Of a DNA stretch of 64,000 bases, positions 13,917-24,251 are shown piece by piece (the stretch's first letter is position 1; every line of letters begins with the position of its first letter). A model generated the notes under the pieces. The model was not told where the DNA came from and ran no database searches. It saw nothing but the letters and a program-made list of their open reading frames with translations. The translations under genes and the position numbers were made by a program. This DNA is from Aeromonas jandaei. Lineage in GTDB: Bacteria > Pseudomonadota > Gammaproteobacteria > Enterobacterales > Aeromonadaceae. Where the stretch lies: positions 1,704,001 to 1,768,000 of the forward strand of contig NZ_CP149571.1 of NCBI RefSeq assembly GCF_037890695.1. The letters run 5' to 3'.

Positions 13917-14384
13917 ATGCCTAAGAAATTTTATGTGTCGTGGGACAACCTGCAACGTGAAGCTCGCCGTCTGGCTCGTCGTCAACTGCCTGCCAACCAG
14001 TGGAAAGGGATCATCGCGGTCAGCCGCGGCGGTCTGGTACCCGCAGCCCTGATGGCCCGTGAACTCGGCATCCGCAACGTAGAGACCCTCTGCATCTCCA
14101 GCTATGACCATGACAACCAGCGCGAGCTGGTGGTTGTCAAGGGTGCGACCACTGCCGGTGACGGCGAAGGCTGGCTGGTAGTGGAAGATCTGGTGGACAC
14201 TGGCACAACCGCCAAGGCCATCCGCGATCTCTACCCGAAAGCCAAGTTCATCGCCATTTTTGCCAAGCCGATGGGCGAGCCGCTGCTGGATGATTTCGAA
14301 GTTGCCATCCCGCAGGACACCTGGATCGAGCAACCGTGGGATATGGCGCTGGAGTTTGTCACGCCAATCTGCGACGAAGAGTAA
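13917..14384 (+). CDS. gpt: Xanthine phosphoribosyltransferase
   Basis: The 155-aa protein matches E. coli Gpt along its length. It salvages guanine, xanthine and hypoxanthine with PRPP to make GMP, XMP and IMP at the membrane face. The PRPP-binding loop is [15 protein letters not shown] (about residues 83-97), the [10 protein letters not shown] segment holds the diphosphate contact, and WIEQPWDM near the end contacts the base. It is followed by frsA and crl, as in E. coli. The prophage lies directly upstream, so transcription may now start in phage-flanking DNA. The ribosome binding site is weak (TGAG). Confidence 0.95.
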   Translation: MPKKFYVSWDNLQREARRLARRQLPANQWKGIIAVSRGGLVPAALMARELGIRNVETLCISSYDHDNQRELVVVKGATTAGDGEGWLVVEDLVDTGTTAKAIRDLYPKAKFIAIFAKPMGEPLLDDFEVAIPQDTWIEQPWDMALEFVTPICDEE

Positions 14385-14391
14385 TGGTTTC

Positions 14392-14422
14392 ACAGGGCTC
14401 CTTGAAGGAGCCCTGTTTTTTT
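14392..14422 (+). terminator. Intrinsic terminator after gpt
   Basis: A 10-bp stem (ACAGGGCTCC/GGAGCCCTGT) with a 5-base loop, followed by seven T. Confidence 0.9.
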
Positions 14423-14462
14423 GTGTATCAATCTGTTGCGGGGTGGCTGACGGGCAGTAAAA

Positions 14463-15773
14463 GTGGTTAAGATGAACCATTGCCTGATTGAAAGAGACAT
14501 TATCTTGGACTTGAACGACGACCTTAATCTGACCGAAAAACTGTTCACCCGGGTCAAGAAGGTATTGGAAACTTCCGAGATCTCCAACTCCAGCCCGGCC
14601 GAACTGGCCGAGGCCGAGTCAGACGAGATGTTTATTGACGGCTCCATGTCAAAGAGCTGGTATCGCCTGCTGCGCCGCCCATCCTGGGCCTGGCAGGGGG
14701 CAGATCCGGTCGAGGTGGAGCAGACTCTGGCCCGCATCGCCATGGCGACCGGCGAGCGCACCCACGACTGCTATCTCGATACCATCAAGGGCTATGTGCC
14801 CGGCAACTGGATCTACGAGTGGAGTCAGGTGGCTGGCACCTATTTCAAGCAGGGCCGCGAACTGTGCGAGCAGGGCGATAAGGAAGGGGCGCTCAAGCAA
14901 CTGCTCAAGGCTGTGCGCTACTACTCCATCGCCAGCTACCCCCATCTGAAAGATGACGAACTGGCGGATCAGGCCCAACTGCTCGGCAACATGGCCTATC
15001 GCGAAGCGGGCCGGCTGTTCAAGGTGCCGCTCAAAGAGATCCAGGTGCCATTTCGCGGCAAGAATATCCAGGGCTATCTCCACCTGCCGGCTACCGACAA
15101 GCCGGTGCCGCTGGTGATCATCAGCGGGGGGATCGACTCCCTGCAGCTCGATTTTCTCAACTTCTACCTCAAACGGCTCGAACCCAACGGCATCGGCATG
15201 TTGTCGCTGGATATGCCGGGTATCGGCTATGCCGAGCACTGGCCACTGGTGCAGGATACCAGCCGTCTCCACCAAGCGGTGCTGCACTACCTCTCCGAGG
15301 TGGCCTGGGTCGATCACCAGCGTATCGCCATGGTCGGTTTTCGACTGGCGGGCAATGTGGCGGCGCGGCTGGCCTTTATCGAGCCGTTCAAGCTCAAAAC
15401 CGTGGTCTGTGTCGGGGCTGGGGTCAATCAGGTGTTTACCAATCAGGAGTTGTTTGCCCGATGCCCGCGCATGATGCGGGACAGTCTGGCCAACCGGTTG
15501 GGGGCCGATGCGGCCCAGTGGGATACCATGCGCACCAAGTGCCAGGTATTTTCACTGAAAACGCAAGGATTGCTCGGGACTCGCACATCGGTGCCGATAT
15601 TAAGTATCGGACACAAGAGAGATTTCATCTGTCCCGAGCAGGATGTCCGGGCGTTGGCGTCGGCCAGCCGCAATGGCAAGGCCATCGTGTTTGACAAGCA
15701 ACCCTTGCTGGAGGTCTATGACCAGGCGCTGGATGAGATTGTCGAGTGGTTGAAACGGCACCTGTGTGCCTGA
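14463..15773 (+). CDS. frsA: FrsA family esterase / fermentation-respiration switch protein
   Basis: The sequence aligns with E. coli FrsA from SWYRLLRRPSWAWQG (about residue 63) to the end, including GNWIYEWS, a conserved SYPHLKDDELADQAQ segment and the alpha/beta-hydrolase core. FrsA binds the glucose-PTS enzyme EIIA and shifts cells between respiration and fermentation; an esterase activity has been reported. The gene lies between gpt and crl as in E. coli. The start is unclear: GTG 14463, ATG 14472 and a TTG near 14506 are all possible, and the first 20 residues are not conserved. Length from 14463 is 436 aa versus 414 in E. coli. Confidence 0.9.
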   Translation: MVKMNHCLIERDIILDLNDDLNLTEKLFTRVKKVLETSEISNSSPAELAEAESDEMFIDGSMSKSWYRLLRRPSWAWQGADPVEVEQTLARIAMATGERTHDCYLDTIKGYVPGNWIYEWSQVAGTYFKQGRELCEQGDKEGALKQLLKAVRYYSIASYPHLKDDELADQAQLLGNMAYREAGRLFKVPLKEIQVPFRGKNIQGYLHLPATDKPVPLVIISGGIDSLQLDFLNFYLKRLEPNGIGMLSLDMPGIGYAEHWPLVQDTSRLHQAVLHYLSEVAWVDHQRIAMVGFRLAGNVAARLAFIEPFKLKTVVCVGAGVNQVFTNQELFARCPRMMRDSLANRLGADAAQWDTMRTKCQVFSLKTQGLLGTRTSVPILSIGHKRDFICPEQDVRALASASRNGKAIVFDKQPLLEVYDQALDEIVEWLKRHLCA

Positions 15774-15835
15774 TATTGCGCTAAAAATCTGACGCCATCA
15801 TCAGGTGGCGCGGCTTGTTTAACAGGGAGGTTAAC

Positions 15836-16228
15836 ATGTCTGAAAGAGTGACCTACAAGCGGCTGCTGCGGCAGTTTGCTGCCATTGGCCCCTATCTGCG
15901 CGAAGATCTCTGTGAAGAGGGGCGTTACCGCTTCGACTGTTTGTCTGTCTGCGTCAGCGCCAAACCGGCGCCGGACAAGCGGGAGTTCTGGGGCTGGTGG
16001 CTGGTGCTGGAGCAGGATGATCACCAGTTCCGTTATCACTATCAGTTCGGTTTTTACAATGCCGATGGCGAATGGCTCGACAAGCCGATCCCCAAGAAGC
16101 ATCAGGTGGAGGTGGAACGCACCCTCAACCGCTTCTACAAGCTCATCAGCGACAAGTTGGCCGCACTTGAGTGTCACCTGTCTCCTGCCGAGCAGGTCAC
16201 CAACGAGTTGACCGTAACGGCTGCCTGA
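15836..16228 (+). CDS. crl: Sigma factor-binding protein Crl
   Basis: The 130-aa protein keeps the Crl signature: a [20 protein letters not shown] segment (about residues 38-57) followed by GWWLVLEQ and a [13 protein letters not shown] stretch. Crl binds RpoS and helps it compete for core RNA polymerase, raising general stress transcription. The start at 15836 follows AGGGAGG at the right distance; an earlier in-frame ATG at 15815 has no such site. It follows frsA by 62 bp and ends in a strong terminator, so a separate promoter is possible. Confidence 0.93.
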   Translation: MSERVTYKRLLRQFAAIGPYLREDLCEEGRYRFDCLSVCVSAKPAPDKREFWGWWLVLEQDDHQFRYHYQFGFYNADGEWLDKPIPKKHQVEVERTLNRFYKLISDKLAALECHLSPAEQVTNELTVTAA

Positions 16229-16232
16229 TCCC

Positions 16233-16280
16233 CTGAAGCCCTGCGAGTTGCATCTGTCACTCGCAGGGCTTCAGTTCTTT
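16233..16280 (+). terminator. Strong terminator after crl
   Basis: A 15-bp perfect stem (CTGAAGCCCTGCGAG/CTCGCAGGGCTTCAG) with a 12-base loop, then a T-rich stretch. Confidence 0.85.
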
Positions 16281-16323
16281 CTCCTCCCGTTTTTTCTCCT
16301 CTTCCACCGCACCATGAATTGCC

Positions 16324-16352
16324 TTGCAGGGCTCCATGGCCGTGGGTATAAA
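16324..16352 (+). promoter_or_regulatory. Sigma-70-like promoter for proBA
   Basis: TTGCAG at 16324-16329 and TATAAA at 16347-16352 are 17 bp apart, 34 bp before the proB ATG, in the otherwise open gap after the crl terminator. Confidence 0.55.
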
Positions 16353-16385
16353 GATATTCCTTACTTTTTTAGCCTTTATGCTCCC

Positions 16386-17489
16386 ATGGAAAACAGAACC
16401 ATAGTCGTCAAGTTGGGCACCAGCGTGCTCACAGGGGGGTCTTCCCAGCTCAATCGTGCCCATATGGTCGAGCTGGTCAGACAGTGTGCGGCCTTGCACC
16501 GTCACGGCCATCGGGTCGTGGTGGTCACCTCGGGGGCTATCGCCGCCGGGCGTGAGCATCTGGGGCACCCGCCACTGGCGCCAACCTTGCCCAACAAGCA
16601 GATGCTGGCGGCGGTCGGTCAGACCCAACTCATTCGGGTGTGGCAGGATCTGTTCAACCTCTATGGCTTGCATATCGGCCAGATGCTGCTGACTCGCGCC
16701 GATCTGGAAGATCGGGAGCGCTATCTCAATGCCCGCGACACCATGCGCACCCTGCTCGATCACCGCATCATTCCGGTCATCAACGAAAACGACGCTGTGG
16801 CGACCGCCGAGATCAAGGTAGGTGACAACGACAACCTCTCCGCCCGCGCCGCCATCCTGGCGGATGCCGACCTGCTGATCCTGCTCACCGACCAGAAGGG
16901 GCTGTTTACTGCCGATCCGCGCACCAATCCGGATGCCCAGCTCATCGAAGAGGTGCAGACCATCGACGATACCCTGCGATCGCTGGCAGGTGACAGTGTC
17001 AGCGGCCTCGGTACCGGCGGTATGGCCACCAAGCTGCAGGCGGCCGATGTGGCACGTCGCGCCGGCGTCAACGTGGTGATCGCGACCGGCCAGATGCCGG
17101 AGGTGATCGGCCGTCTCGCCAAGGGCGAGCGTATCGGTACCCTGTTTCCGGCACTGGCCTCCCCGCTGGAAGGGCGCAAGAGCTGGATCCTGGCAGGCCC
17201 GCCCCCTCACGGTGAAGTCCATGTGGATCAGGGGGCTGTCGCCGCCATGAAGGAGAAAGGCTCCAGCCTGCTGCCCAAGGGGATCGTCGCGGTCAAGGGC
17301 GACTTTATTCGGGGCGATGTGGTGCGCATTCTTGATCCCAAGGGCGCCGAGCTGGCCCGCGGCATCTGCCGTTACGACCATCTGGAGCTGGATAAGCTGC
17401 GCGGCGTCCACTCGGACCAGATTGAGCAGGTATTGGGCTATGGCTACGGCTCTGTGGCTATCCATCGAGACGACATGGTGCTGCTCTAA
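16386..17489 (+). CDS. proB: Glutamate 5-kinase
   Basis: ProB phosphorylates glutamate, the first and feedback-inhibited step of proline synthesis. The 367-aa length is that of E. coli ProB. The amino-acid kinase domain starts with [12 protein letters not shown] (residue 7) and includes [23 protein letters not shown] and [15 protein letters not shown]; a PUA domain fills the C-terminal third (about 275-360). The start at 16386 (MENRTIVV) is chosen over an upstream in-frame ATG at 16248, which lies inside the crl terminator. The binding site is weak. proA follows after 34 bp, so the two form an operon. Confidence 0.96.
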   Translation: MENRTIVVKLGTSVLTGGSSQLNRAHMVELVRQCAALHRHGHRVVVVTSGAIAAGREHLGHPPLAPTLPNKQMLAAVGQTQLIRVWQDLFNLYGLHIGQMLLTRADLEDRERYLNARDTMRTLLDHRIIPVINENDAVATAEIKVGDNDNLSARAAILADADLLILLTDQKGLFTADPRTNPDAQLIEEVQTIDDTLRSLAGDSVSGLGTGGMATKLQAADVARRAGVNVVIATGQMPEVIGRLAKGERIGTLFPALASPLEGRKSWILAGPPPHGEVHVDQGAVAAMKEKGSSLLPKGIVAVKGDFIRGDVVRILDPKGAELARGICRYDHLELDKLRGVHSDQIEQVLGYGYGSVAIHRDDMVLL

Positions 17490-17523
17490 TCAGGGCGGCA
17501 CGGCATGAACAAAGGGAAATGAG

Positions 17524-18777
17524 ATGAGTCTGGAGAAAATGGGGCAGGCGGCCCGTGAAGCCGCCTATCAGCTGGCTACTGTCAGCACGGCGCAGAAGAA
17601 CCGGGCGCTGGCCGCCATCGCCGACGAGCTGGAGGCGCGCAGTGAGCAGATCCTCGCTGCCAACGACAAGGATATCGCCGCCGGCCGTGAGGCGGGCCTG
17701 TCAGAGGCGATGCTGGATCGCCTGCTGCTCAATCCGGCCCGGCTGGCCGGTATCGTGGCCGATGTGCGCAAGGTAATCACGCTGGACGATCCGGTCGGCG
17801 CCGAAATGGATAGCCGGGTGCTGGAGAATGGCCTGCGCCTCTCCCGTCGTCGGGTACCCATCGGGGTTATCGGCGTCATCTACGAGGCGCGTCCCAACGT
17901 CACCATCGACATCGCCAGCCTCTGCCTCAAGACCGGCAACGCCAGCATACTGCGCGGCGGGCGCGAGACCTTTCACTCCAATCTGGAGCTGGTGCGGGTG
18001 ATCCAGCATGCGCTGGCGGCCTCCGGCCTGCCCGAGGCGGCAGTGCAGTACATCGACAACCCGGATCGGGCGCTGGTGGCCGAGCTGCTGCGCCTCGACC
18101 GCTATGTGGACATGATCATTCCCCGCGGTGGTGCCGGCTTGCACAAGATGTGCAAGGAGAACAGCTCCATTCCGGTCATCATCGGAGGTTTCGGCATCAG
18201 CCACATCTTCGTCGACGAGAGTGCCGATCTGGTGCGCTCTCTGGCGGTTATCGACAACGCCAAGGTGCAGCGCCCCTCCGCCTGCAACGCCCTCGATACC
18301 CTGCTGGTACACGAGAAAGTCGCTTCGACTTTCCTGCCGCAGCTGGTCGCTCTGATGAACGAGCGCAAGGTGACGCTGGTCGGCGCGGCCAACGCCATGA
18401 CGCTGCTGGCGGGCGCCGACAACCTGTGCGAGGCGGGGCCGGAGGATTTCGATACCGAGTGGCTGGGATTGACTCTGGGGGTCAAGCTGGTGGCGGATGT
18501 GAACGAGGCGCTGACCCATATGCGCGAGCACAACGCCGGCCACTCCGATGCCATTCTGACCAACGATCTGGCCAACGCCGAGCGTTTCGTCAACGGGGCC
18601 GGTTCGGCGGCTGTCTACGTCAACGCCTCGACCCGCTTCACCGATGGCGGCCAGTTTGGGCTGGGGGCCGAGGTGGCGGTGTCGACCCAGATGCTGCACG
18701 CCCGTGGCCCCATGGGGCTGACCGAGCTCACCAGCTATAAGTGGGTGGGGCAGGCTGATTACCTTAGTCGCGCCTGA
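17524..18777 (+). CDS. proA: Gamma-glutamyl phosphate reductase
   Basis: The second enzyme of proline synthesis, reducing glutamyl-5-phosphate to glutamate semialdehyde with NADPH. The 417-aa length equals E. coli ProA. It is an aldehyde-dehydrogenase fold protein; the PRGGAGLHK motif (about residue 201) and the [14 protein letters not shown] segment (about 256-269), which holds the catalytic cysteine, are clear. It follows proB closely and ends in a bidirectional terminator. Nothing unusual is seen. Confidence 0.97.
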   Translation: MSLEKMGQAAREAAYQLATVSTAQKNRALAAIADELEARSEQILAANDKDIAAGREAGLSEAMLDRLLLNPARLAGIVADVRKVITLDDPVGAEMDSRVLENGLRLSRRRVPIGVIGVIYEARPNVTIDIASLCLKTGNASILRGGRETFHSNLELVRVIQHALAASGLPEAAVQYIDNPDRALVAELLRLDRYVDMIIPRGGAGLHKMCKENSSIPVIIGGFGISHIFVDESADLVRSLAVIDNAKVQRPSACNALDTLLVHEKVASTFLPQLVALMNERKVTLVGAANAMTLLAGADNLCEAGPEDFDTEWLGLTLGVKLVADVNEALTHMREHNAGHSDAILTNDLANAERFVNGAGSAAVYVNASTRFTDGGQFGLGAEVAVSTQMLHARGPMGLTELTSYKWVGQADYLSRA

Positions 18778-18798
18778 TAACAGTCTGTTTCACATACA

Positions 18799-18827
18799 AA
18801 AATGCCGACCACTTGGGTCGGCATTTT
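18799..18827. terminator. Bidirectional terminator between proA and the lipoprotein gene
   Basis: A 12-bp stem (AAAATGCCGACC/GGTCGGCATTTT) with a 5-base loop; A and T runs serve both converging units. Confidence 0.9.
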
Positions 18828-18863
18828 ATTTGGCGGATATCGGGAAGATATCCGGCGCTCTGG

Positions 18864-19253
18864 TTACTCCCCCTGATAAAGCACCTTGTCACCGGATTTG
18901 AGCACATAGCCCTTCCAGGGGAAGAGGGTGTAACCGCTGCCCTGCCACGACCAGTTGCCTTCCATGCCCTGACGGGCAAGCTGGTGCTGCTCGCCGGTGG
19001 GCAGGGTCAGCTCGGCCTTGCTCTGATCTGTGTTGAACAGCACGAACGCGCTGCTGGTCTGGCTGGCATCGGTCGGATTGAGCCGGATGCCCTGCTCGAA
19101 CAGGCGCACGCATTTGCCGGTCAGCGCTGACCACTGATAGCCCGCACTGCCGATACAGCCGTGGCTGTCGCGATCGCTGCCAACCAGATGTTGTTCCGGT
19201 GTACTGCATGCCGCCAGCAGCAGAGAGGCGGCCATCAGAGTCAAGGTTCGCAT
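18864..19253 (-). CDS. Conserved lipoprotein of unknown function
   Basis: The 129-aa precursor has a signal peptide ending in a lipobox (LLAAC, Cys16), so it should be lipid-anchored. Ser at +2 predicts outer-membrane sorting. The mature part has a SHGCIGSAGYQWS-KCVRLFE motif (about residues 30-52) with two cysteines that could form a disulfide, followed by a beta-rich stretch with FVLFNTDQSKAELTLPTG. It is the last gene of the psd-led minus-strand group; AGGAG precedes the ATG. I do not recognise an established family name. Confidence 0.75.
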   Translation of the reverse strand: MRTLTLMAASLLLAACSTPEQHLVGSDRDSHGCIGSAGYQWSALTGKCVRLFEQGIRLNPTDASQTSSAFVLFNTDQSKAELTLPTGEQHQLARQGMEGNWSWQGSGYTLFPWKGYVLKSGDKVLYQGE

Positions 19254-19255
19254 GG

Positions 19256-19519
19256 TTACTCCTGATCCTCTTCGAGGTTGTCCCGTTCAATGACGATATT
19301 GGAGAACCCCAGCTCTTTGAAGTAGTTCTCCCGGTAATCCTTCACGCTCTTCTTGTCGCGCCGGCACACCTGAGCCAGCTGAGCCTCCATGGCGTGGAAG
19401 CTGGCGAGATCGATCCCTTCGGCAGCGGCAACCGCATCATAGATGCTGTTGAACTTGTCGTTGGCATAGCCGATCGTTTTGGCCTGCTTCTTGTAGGTGT
19501 AGGTAATCTTGAACGCCAT
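19256..19519 (-). CDS. Small conserved protein, DUF2960-like
   Basis: The 87-aa product resembles the DUF2960 group of Vibrio, Shewanella and Aeromonas: a basic N-terminal YTYKKQAKTIGYANDKF, then SIYDAVAAAEGIDLASFHAM and the late KDYRENYFKELGF. Function is unknown. It is probably cytoplasmic, with AAGGAAT before the ATG. It lies between the VF530 and lipoprotein genes with gaps of 2-4 bp. The family name is from memory of the pattern. Confidence 0.7.
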   Translation of the reverse strand: MAFKITYTYKKQAKTIGYANDKFNSIYDAVAAAEGIDLASFHAMEAQLAQVCRRDKKSVKDYRENYFKELGFSNIVIERDNLEEDQE

Positions 19520-19523
19520 GGCG

Positions 19524-19775
19524 TTATTCCTTTGATTTGGCTTGCTTGCGCTGCACGTAGAGGTAGAGGCTCTCTACCTTCTCCCGGGCCCATGGGGTCT
19601 TGCGCAAGAACTTCAGGCTGGATTTGATGCTGGGCTCATGGGTGAAGCAGCGGATATTGATCTGCTGCCCCAGCTCTTCCCAGCCGTAGTGTTCGACCAG
19701 CGCGGTGACGATGGCTTCCAGCGTCAGCCCGTGCAGCGGGTTGTTCTTCTGCGAGGCGTTCGGTTGCTCGCTCAT
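19524..19775 (-). CDS. VF530 family (DUF2132) DNA-binding protein
   Basis: This 83-aa protein matches the VF530 family very closely: [20 protein letters not shown], then [20 protein letters not shown] and [16 protein letters not shown]. The family structure is a small helical domain annotated as DNA-binding; its cellular role is not established. The ATG overlaps the psd stop by 4 bases, so the gene is coupled to psd. Confidence 0.9.
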   Translation of the reverse strand: MSEQPNASQKNNPLHGLTLEAIVTALVEHYGWEELGQQINIRCFTHEPSIKSSLKFLRKTPWAREKVESLYLYVQRKQAKSKE

Positions 19776-20653
19776 GCCTGCTCCGCCAGCCTGGCAAAGG
19801 GCTGACCCATGCGGGTGGTAACCCCGTTGGCCAGATGGGGTTCAAAACCGGCCAGCATGCCCGGGCCAAACAGGCAGACGACAGTACTGCCCAGTTTGAA
19901 CAGACCCATCTCGGCGCCTTTCTGCAGGGTAATGGCCTCGTCGCCGGTGTAGTCCCAGCGCACCACCTTCTTCTCTTTGGTCGGCGCAATGTTGCCGGCC
20001 CAGATGGTCTCGATGCTGGCCACGATAGTGGCACCGACCAGCACCAGCGCCATGGGGCCGTGCGGGGTGCGGAAGGTGGCCACCACCCGCTCGTTGCGGG
20101 CAAACAGGTTCGGCACATTCTCGGCGGTGAGCGGGTTGACGGAGAAGAGATCCCCCGGCACGAACACCATGCTCTCCAGTACGCCATCCAGCGGCATGTG
20201 GATGCGGTGGTAATCCTTGGGCGCCAGATAGATGGTGGCGAAGTCGCCATCTTTGAACGGCGCAACCAGATCCTCATAGCCGCCCAGCAGCTCGCGAGCG
20301 CTGTAGTCGTGGCCCTTGGCCTGAATGATGCGACCCTGCTGGATCGGGCCGAGCTGGCTGACGGTGCCATCGACCGGCAGTGCCAGAGTCATGGCATCTT
20401 CTACCACGGGGCGGATGCCGGGCTTGAGCTCGCGGGTGAAGAACTCGTTGAAGCTCTTGTAGTGGGCCGGGCTCTCGTGCAGCGCCTCGCTCATGTCGAC
20501 CTTGTACTGCTTGATAAAAGCCTCGATCACCCTGGTGGTGATGTTGCCCGCTTCGGCGGCGGCAAACTTGCCGATCAGACGGGAGAGGGCGTGCTTGGGC
20601 AGACAGTATTGACCGGCAATTTTCAGGTTGTCAGTAATGCTCATGTTCATCAT
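19772..20653 (-). CDS. psd: Phosphatidylserine decarboxylase proenzyme
   Basis: Makes phosphatidylethanolamine from phosphatidylserine at the inner membrane. The proenzyme cuts itself at the LGST motif (about residues 254-257), turning the serine into the pyruvoyl group. Other family marks are [21 protein letters not shown] and [11 protein letters not shown]. The length of about 293 aa is near that of gammaproteobacterial Psd. The start is not fixed: ATGATG at 20653 or ATG 20644; a TTG at 20656 is less likely. It lies next to rsgA and orn, as in E. coli (orn-rsgA-psd). Confidence 0.96.
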   Translation of the reverse strand: MMNMSITDNLKIAGQYCLPKHALSRLIGKFAAAEAGNITTRVIEAFIKQYKVDMSEALHESPAHYKSFNEFFTRELKPGIRPVVEDAMTLALPVDGTVSQLGPIQQGRIIQAKGHDYSARELLGGYEDLVAPFKDGDFATIYLAPKDYHRIHMPLDGVLESMVFVPGDLFSVNPLTAENVPNLFARNERVVATFRTPHGPMALVLVGATIVASIETIWAGNIAPTKEKKVVRWDYTGDEAITLQKGAEMGLFKLGSTVVCLFGPGMLAGFEPHLANGVTTRMGQPFARLAEQA

Positions 20654-20672
20654 CAACGTAGGTTAAACAGGG

Positions 20673-21707
20673 TCACAGGCGCGCCTGTTGGCGACCGTGA
20701 CGGGCTTCCTGCATGGTTTCCAGGATGCGGTGATAGTTGTGGAAGCGATCGGCGCTGATAGCGCCCGCGTCGACCGCGGCGCGCAGGGCACAGCCGGGAT
20801 CGTCCTTGTGGGTACAGTCGCGGAACTTGCAGCCACCCAGATAGTCGCGAAATTCGACGAAGCACCAGGTGATGCGGTCGGCTTCCAGATGCCAGAGGGC
20901 GAACTCGCGGATCCCGGGGGAGTCGATGAGATCGCCACCGCTCGGGAAGTGGTAGAGCCGCGCCGTGGTGGTAGTGTGCTGGCCGAGCCCCGAGTTTTCG
21001 GAGATCTCGCCTGTGAGCACATCCAGCCCCGGCATCAGGGCGTTGGTGAGCGAGGATTTGCCCACCCCGGACTGGCCGACGAAGATGCTGATCTTGTCGG
21101 TGAGCTTGGCTTTCAGCTCATCGAGCCCTTCACCGCTCTCGCAGCTCACCAGCAGCACCTCGTAATTGAGCTTGCGGTAGGTTTCGAGCTGGCTCTCGAT
21201 GCGCGCGCGGGCCACATCATCCAGCATATCGACCTTGTTCAGCACGATGAGGGGGCGGATCTCCACATCCTCGGCGGCCACCAGATAGCGGTCGACGATG
21301 TTGGTGGAGAACTCGGGCATCACCGCCGAGACGATGATGATCTGGTCGATGTTGGCGGCGATGGGTTTGACCCCGTCGTAAAAGTCCGGCCGGGTCAGAA
21401 CCGAGTGGCGCGGATGCACCGCCTCGATGACGCCGGCGATGGCGGCATTGAGGCCGGGACGCCACACCACCTTGTCGCCGCACACCAGACTGCTGATGCT
21501 GCTGCGCCGCAGGTTGCTGCGGTGGATGGTGCCATCGCTCGCTTCCACGTCCGCGTGCTGACCGAAACGGCTGATCACCACCCCTTCGATGGCCGGGCCA
21601 AACAGGGTGTCATCCACCTCTGTGGTGTGCTCTTTTTGCAGCCGACGCTCGCGGTTGGCCTGGACGCGTCTTTGTTGACCCAGATTGAGTTTTGCTTTCT
21701 TTGCCAC
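20673..21707 (-). CDS. rsgA: Small ribosomal subunit biogenesis GTPase RsgA
   Basis: RsgA is a late-stage 30S assembly GTPase. The 344-aa protein has the family's permuted GTPase order: LNKVDML (G4) before [10 protein letters not shown] (G1) and IDSPGIREF (G3), an OB fold at the N-terminus and a zinc-binding [14 protein letters not shown] near the end. The start is taken as GTG 21707 ([20 protein letters not shown]), matching the family start; the frame stays open to 22124, but that extension lies antisense to orn and is rejected. It is divergent from orn and followed by psd, the conserved order. Confidence 0.95.
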   Translation of the reverse strand: MAKKAKLNLGQQRRVQANRERRLQKEHTTEVDDTLFGPAIEGVVISRFGQHADVEASDGTIHRSNLRRSSISSLVCGDKVVWRPGLNAAIAGVIEAVHPRHSVLTRPDFYDGVKPIAANIDQIIIVSAVMPEFSTNIVDRYLVAAEDVEIRPLIVLNKVDMLDDVARARIESQLETYRKLNYEVLLVSCESGEGLDELKAKLTDKISIFVGQSGVGKSSLTNALMPGLDVLTGEISENSGLGQHTTTTARLYHFPSGGDLIDSPGIREFALWHLEADRITWCFVEFRDYLGGCKFRDCTHKDDPGCALRAAVDAGAISADRFHNYHRILETMQEARHGRQQARL

Positions 21708-21798
21708 TCGATTCGCCAGTTTATGAACAGATCCAAAGCCAGTATGATACATGCAAATTGGCAAAATTCCGCCATTCCTCCCAACAGAGAGAGTAATC

Positions 21799-22344
21799 AT
21801 GACAGTCAGCGCGCAGAACCTGGTATGGATCGACATGGAGATGACGGGTCTCGACCCCGAAGAGAACGTGGTACTGGAGATTGCCACCATCGTCACCGAC
21901 AAGGACCTGAACGTGCTGGCCGAAGGGCCGGTGATCGCCATCCACCAGAGCGATGAAGAGCTGGCCAAGATGGACGAGTGGAACGTCAACACCCACACCA
22001 AGAGCGGTCTGGTGAACCGGGTGAAGGCGAGCCAGCATGACGAGGCGAAAGCCGTTGCCGAGACCCTCGCGTTCATTCGCCAGTGGGTGCCGGAGCGCAC
22101 CAGCCCGCTGTGCGGCAACAGCATCGGTCAGGATCGCCGCTTCATGGTCAAGCACATGAGCGATCTGGAAGCCTTCTTCCACTATCGCAACGTCGACGTC
22201 AGCACCATCAAGGAGCTGGTACGCCGCTGGCAGCCGGAACTGCTGGATCAGTTCAAGAAGAGCGGCACCCATCAGGCGCTGGACGACATCCGCGAATCCA
22301 TCGCCGAGCTGCAGTTCTATCGCAGCCACGTATTCAAGATCTGA
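21799..22344 (+). CDS. orn: Oligoribonuclease
   Basis: Orn degrades 2-5 nt RNA fragments to mononucleotides and is essential in many gammaproteobacteria. The 181-aa length fits. The DEDDh exonuclease motifs are present: [11 protein letters not shown] (Asp and Glu, residues 11-13), [10 protein letters not shown], and [10 protein letters not shown] near residue 158. The ATG at 21799 follows GAGAG. It is divergent from rsgA across a 91-bp gap and precedes the tRNA-Gly array, an arrangement also seen in E. coli, where glyV/X/Y lie close to orn. Confidence 0.96.
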   Translation: MTVSAQNLVWIDMEMTGLDPEENVVLEIATIVTDKDLNVLAEGPVIAIHQSDEELAKMDEWNVNTHTKSGLVNRVKASQHDEAKAVAETLAFIRQWVPERTSPLCGNSIGQDRRFMVKHMSDLEAFFHYRNVDVSTIKELVRRWQPELLDQFKKSGTHQALDDIRESIAELQFYRSHVFKI

Positions 22345-22435
22345 TTCCCCGGCAAGGGTTTGTCATGCGCTGGCTGCTAAAATCGACAGTTCGGCCAGCT
22401 TTTGAGCGAACGCGCGTAACCAGACAAAAAAGCCC

Positions 22436-22463
22436 TTGCAATTGGAAGGACTGCTCTTATAAT
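22436..22463 (+). promoter_or_regulatory. Stable-RNA promoter for the tRNA-Gly array
   Basis: TTGCAA (22436-22441) and a perfect TATAAT (22458-22463) are 16 bp apart, followed by a GC-rich discriminator (TCGGCTCCCG) typical of stringently controlled tRNA promoters. The first tRNA starts 60 bp downstream. Confidence 0.75.
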
Positions 22464-22522
22464 TCGGCTCCCGTACAGTAGCGCAAGCAACCAAATGCTG
22501 TACGGACTGTTTTAAGGTAGTT

Positions 22523-22598
<76 letters not shown>

Positions 22599-22635
22599 AA
22601 AATCTGATGATGACACTGGTGCAAACCAGCCCGAT

Positions 22636-22711
<76 letters not shown>

Positions 22712-22744
22712 ATCATCAGCCAGCCTCAAGACAACCAAATTGTT

Positions 22745-22820
<76 letters not shown>

Positions 22821-22845
22821 AAAAATTTGTAAGTGATATTCCGAT

Positions 22846-22921
<76 letters not shown>

Positions 22922-22945
22922 ATCACTTGCAGATGACATTCTGTT

Positions 22946-23021
<76 letters not shown>

Positions 23022-23045
23022 AACATTTGTAAGTGACATTCCGTT

Positions 23046-23121
<76 letters not shown>

Positions 23122-23145
23122 ATCACTTGTAAATGACATTCTGTT

Positions 23146-23221
<76 letters not shown>

Positions 23222-23276
23222 ATATCTCTCCTTGAAGTTCATTAATCCAATATCTCAGTACACTCATTACCACATC

Positions 23277-23345
<69 letters not shown>

Positions 23346-23719
23346 ATCTCTCTTCGAAGTCCTCATAATCCCTTTGAATTGCCCATCACATCGCGCTGCG
23401 ATGATTTGCCGTATCCGGCGTTTGCCCGGCTTCTCTCTTTCTTCCTGTACATCCCAAGTCATAAGAGCAAGCGGCGTGCTCCGCCCACAATCCATCCCGA
23501 AGATCGGGCATACCCCTGTGCGGTCGGCTAACAGGCTTGGCAGGGGCTGAATGACAGGCATGGGCTCGGTATAAGTTAAAACCGGGCCATTTAACCAAAA
23601 CCCATAAATTTGATTTATAGCGGCCGGTGGAGGCCATAAACGGCTTGCAGGCGGGGATGGCAAGCCCGGCAAGAGCTCTGCCGATCGGGGAGGGGACATT
23701 GCGGGCAAAAAAAGCGGGC
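23346..23719. other. Intergenic stretch after the tRNA array
   Basis: About 375 bases between the pseudo-tRNA and the csp terminator. Open frames exist on both strands but none has a convincing start or family match. No strong tRNA terminator is seen directly after the array. An unusual A-rich repeat GCGGGCAAAAAAA occurs twice at 23701-23726. Confidence 0.6.
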
Positions 23720-23749
23720 AAAAAAATAGGAGGGCCGATGGCACCTCCT
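23720..23749 (-). terminator. Terminator after the cold-shock gene
   Basis: On the minus strand AGGAGG-N10-CCTCCT is followed by TATTTTTTT, 20 bp past the csp stop. Confidence 0.8.
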
Positions 23750-23769
23750 GCATGTTCACTGGCGTGGCC

Positions 23770-23979
23770 TTAGATAACGGTGACGTTCTCGGCCTGCGGG
23801 CCTTTCTTGCCCTGGGTCACAGTGAACTGGACTTTCTGACCTTCAGCCAGGGTTTTGAAACCTGCGCTCTGGATGGAGGAGAAGTGAACGAATACGTCCG
23901 GACCCTGGGATTGCTCGATGAAGCCAAAACCCTTGGTTTCGTTGAACCATTTTACTTGGCCGGTGCGAATGTCAGACAT
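23770..23979 (-). CDS. Cold-shock protein (CspA family)
   Basis: A 69-aa single cold-shock domain, an RNA/ssDNA-binding OB fold that melts mRNA structure. RNP1 (KGFGFIEQ) and RNP2 (VFVHFSS) are both present, with the usual [13 protein letters not shown] start. The ATG at 23979 is preferred over one two codons earlier. About 190 non-coding bases precede it before the next gene, room for the long 5' leader typical of cold-inducible csp genes. It could be any of CspA/C/E type; the paralogue cannot be named. Confidence 0.93.
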   Translation of the reverse strand: MSDIRTGQVKWFNETKGFGFIEQSQGPDVFVHFSSIQSAGFKTLAEGQKVQFTVTQGKKGPQAENVTVI

Positions 23980-24222
23980 GTGCAAAATCCTATCAATAAC
24001 AAAATGAAACTAAGCCCTGTGGGGCTGCATTTGCCTTGCAGCAGGGGTTGGCTCATGACTGACCACGTCTCTTTGTCCCAGTAGCACGCAGAACAATCCC
24101 TGTCTAAAGCACAATCGATTGTACGTTAGCGCCGATCCTTGTCAATTTGACCCCTGTCGTTTTTTGAACAAGCTAAAAATATTGTGAAGTCAGTAGCTTA
24201 TTTGGCAGGGATCGGGATGTAA

Positions 24223-24246
24223 AACGGGAGGCCGCAGCCTCCCGTT
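24223..24246 (-). terminator. Terminator after the OapA-like gene
   Basis: A 10-bp stem (AACGGGAGGC/GCCTCCCGTT) with a 4-base loop; minus-strand TTTT follows. It lies 6-30 bp past the stop. Confidence 0.8.
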
Positions 24247-24251
24247 CTGTT

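Noticed and set aside
16257..17465. Long minus-strand open frame (402 aa) opposite proB
   Set aside because: It is a shadow of proB: GC-rich codon bias gives open frames on the other strand; no family features.
21708..22124. N-terminal extension of the rsgA frame
   Set aside because: It lies antisense to orn and is unlike any RsgA N-terminus.
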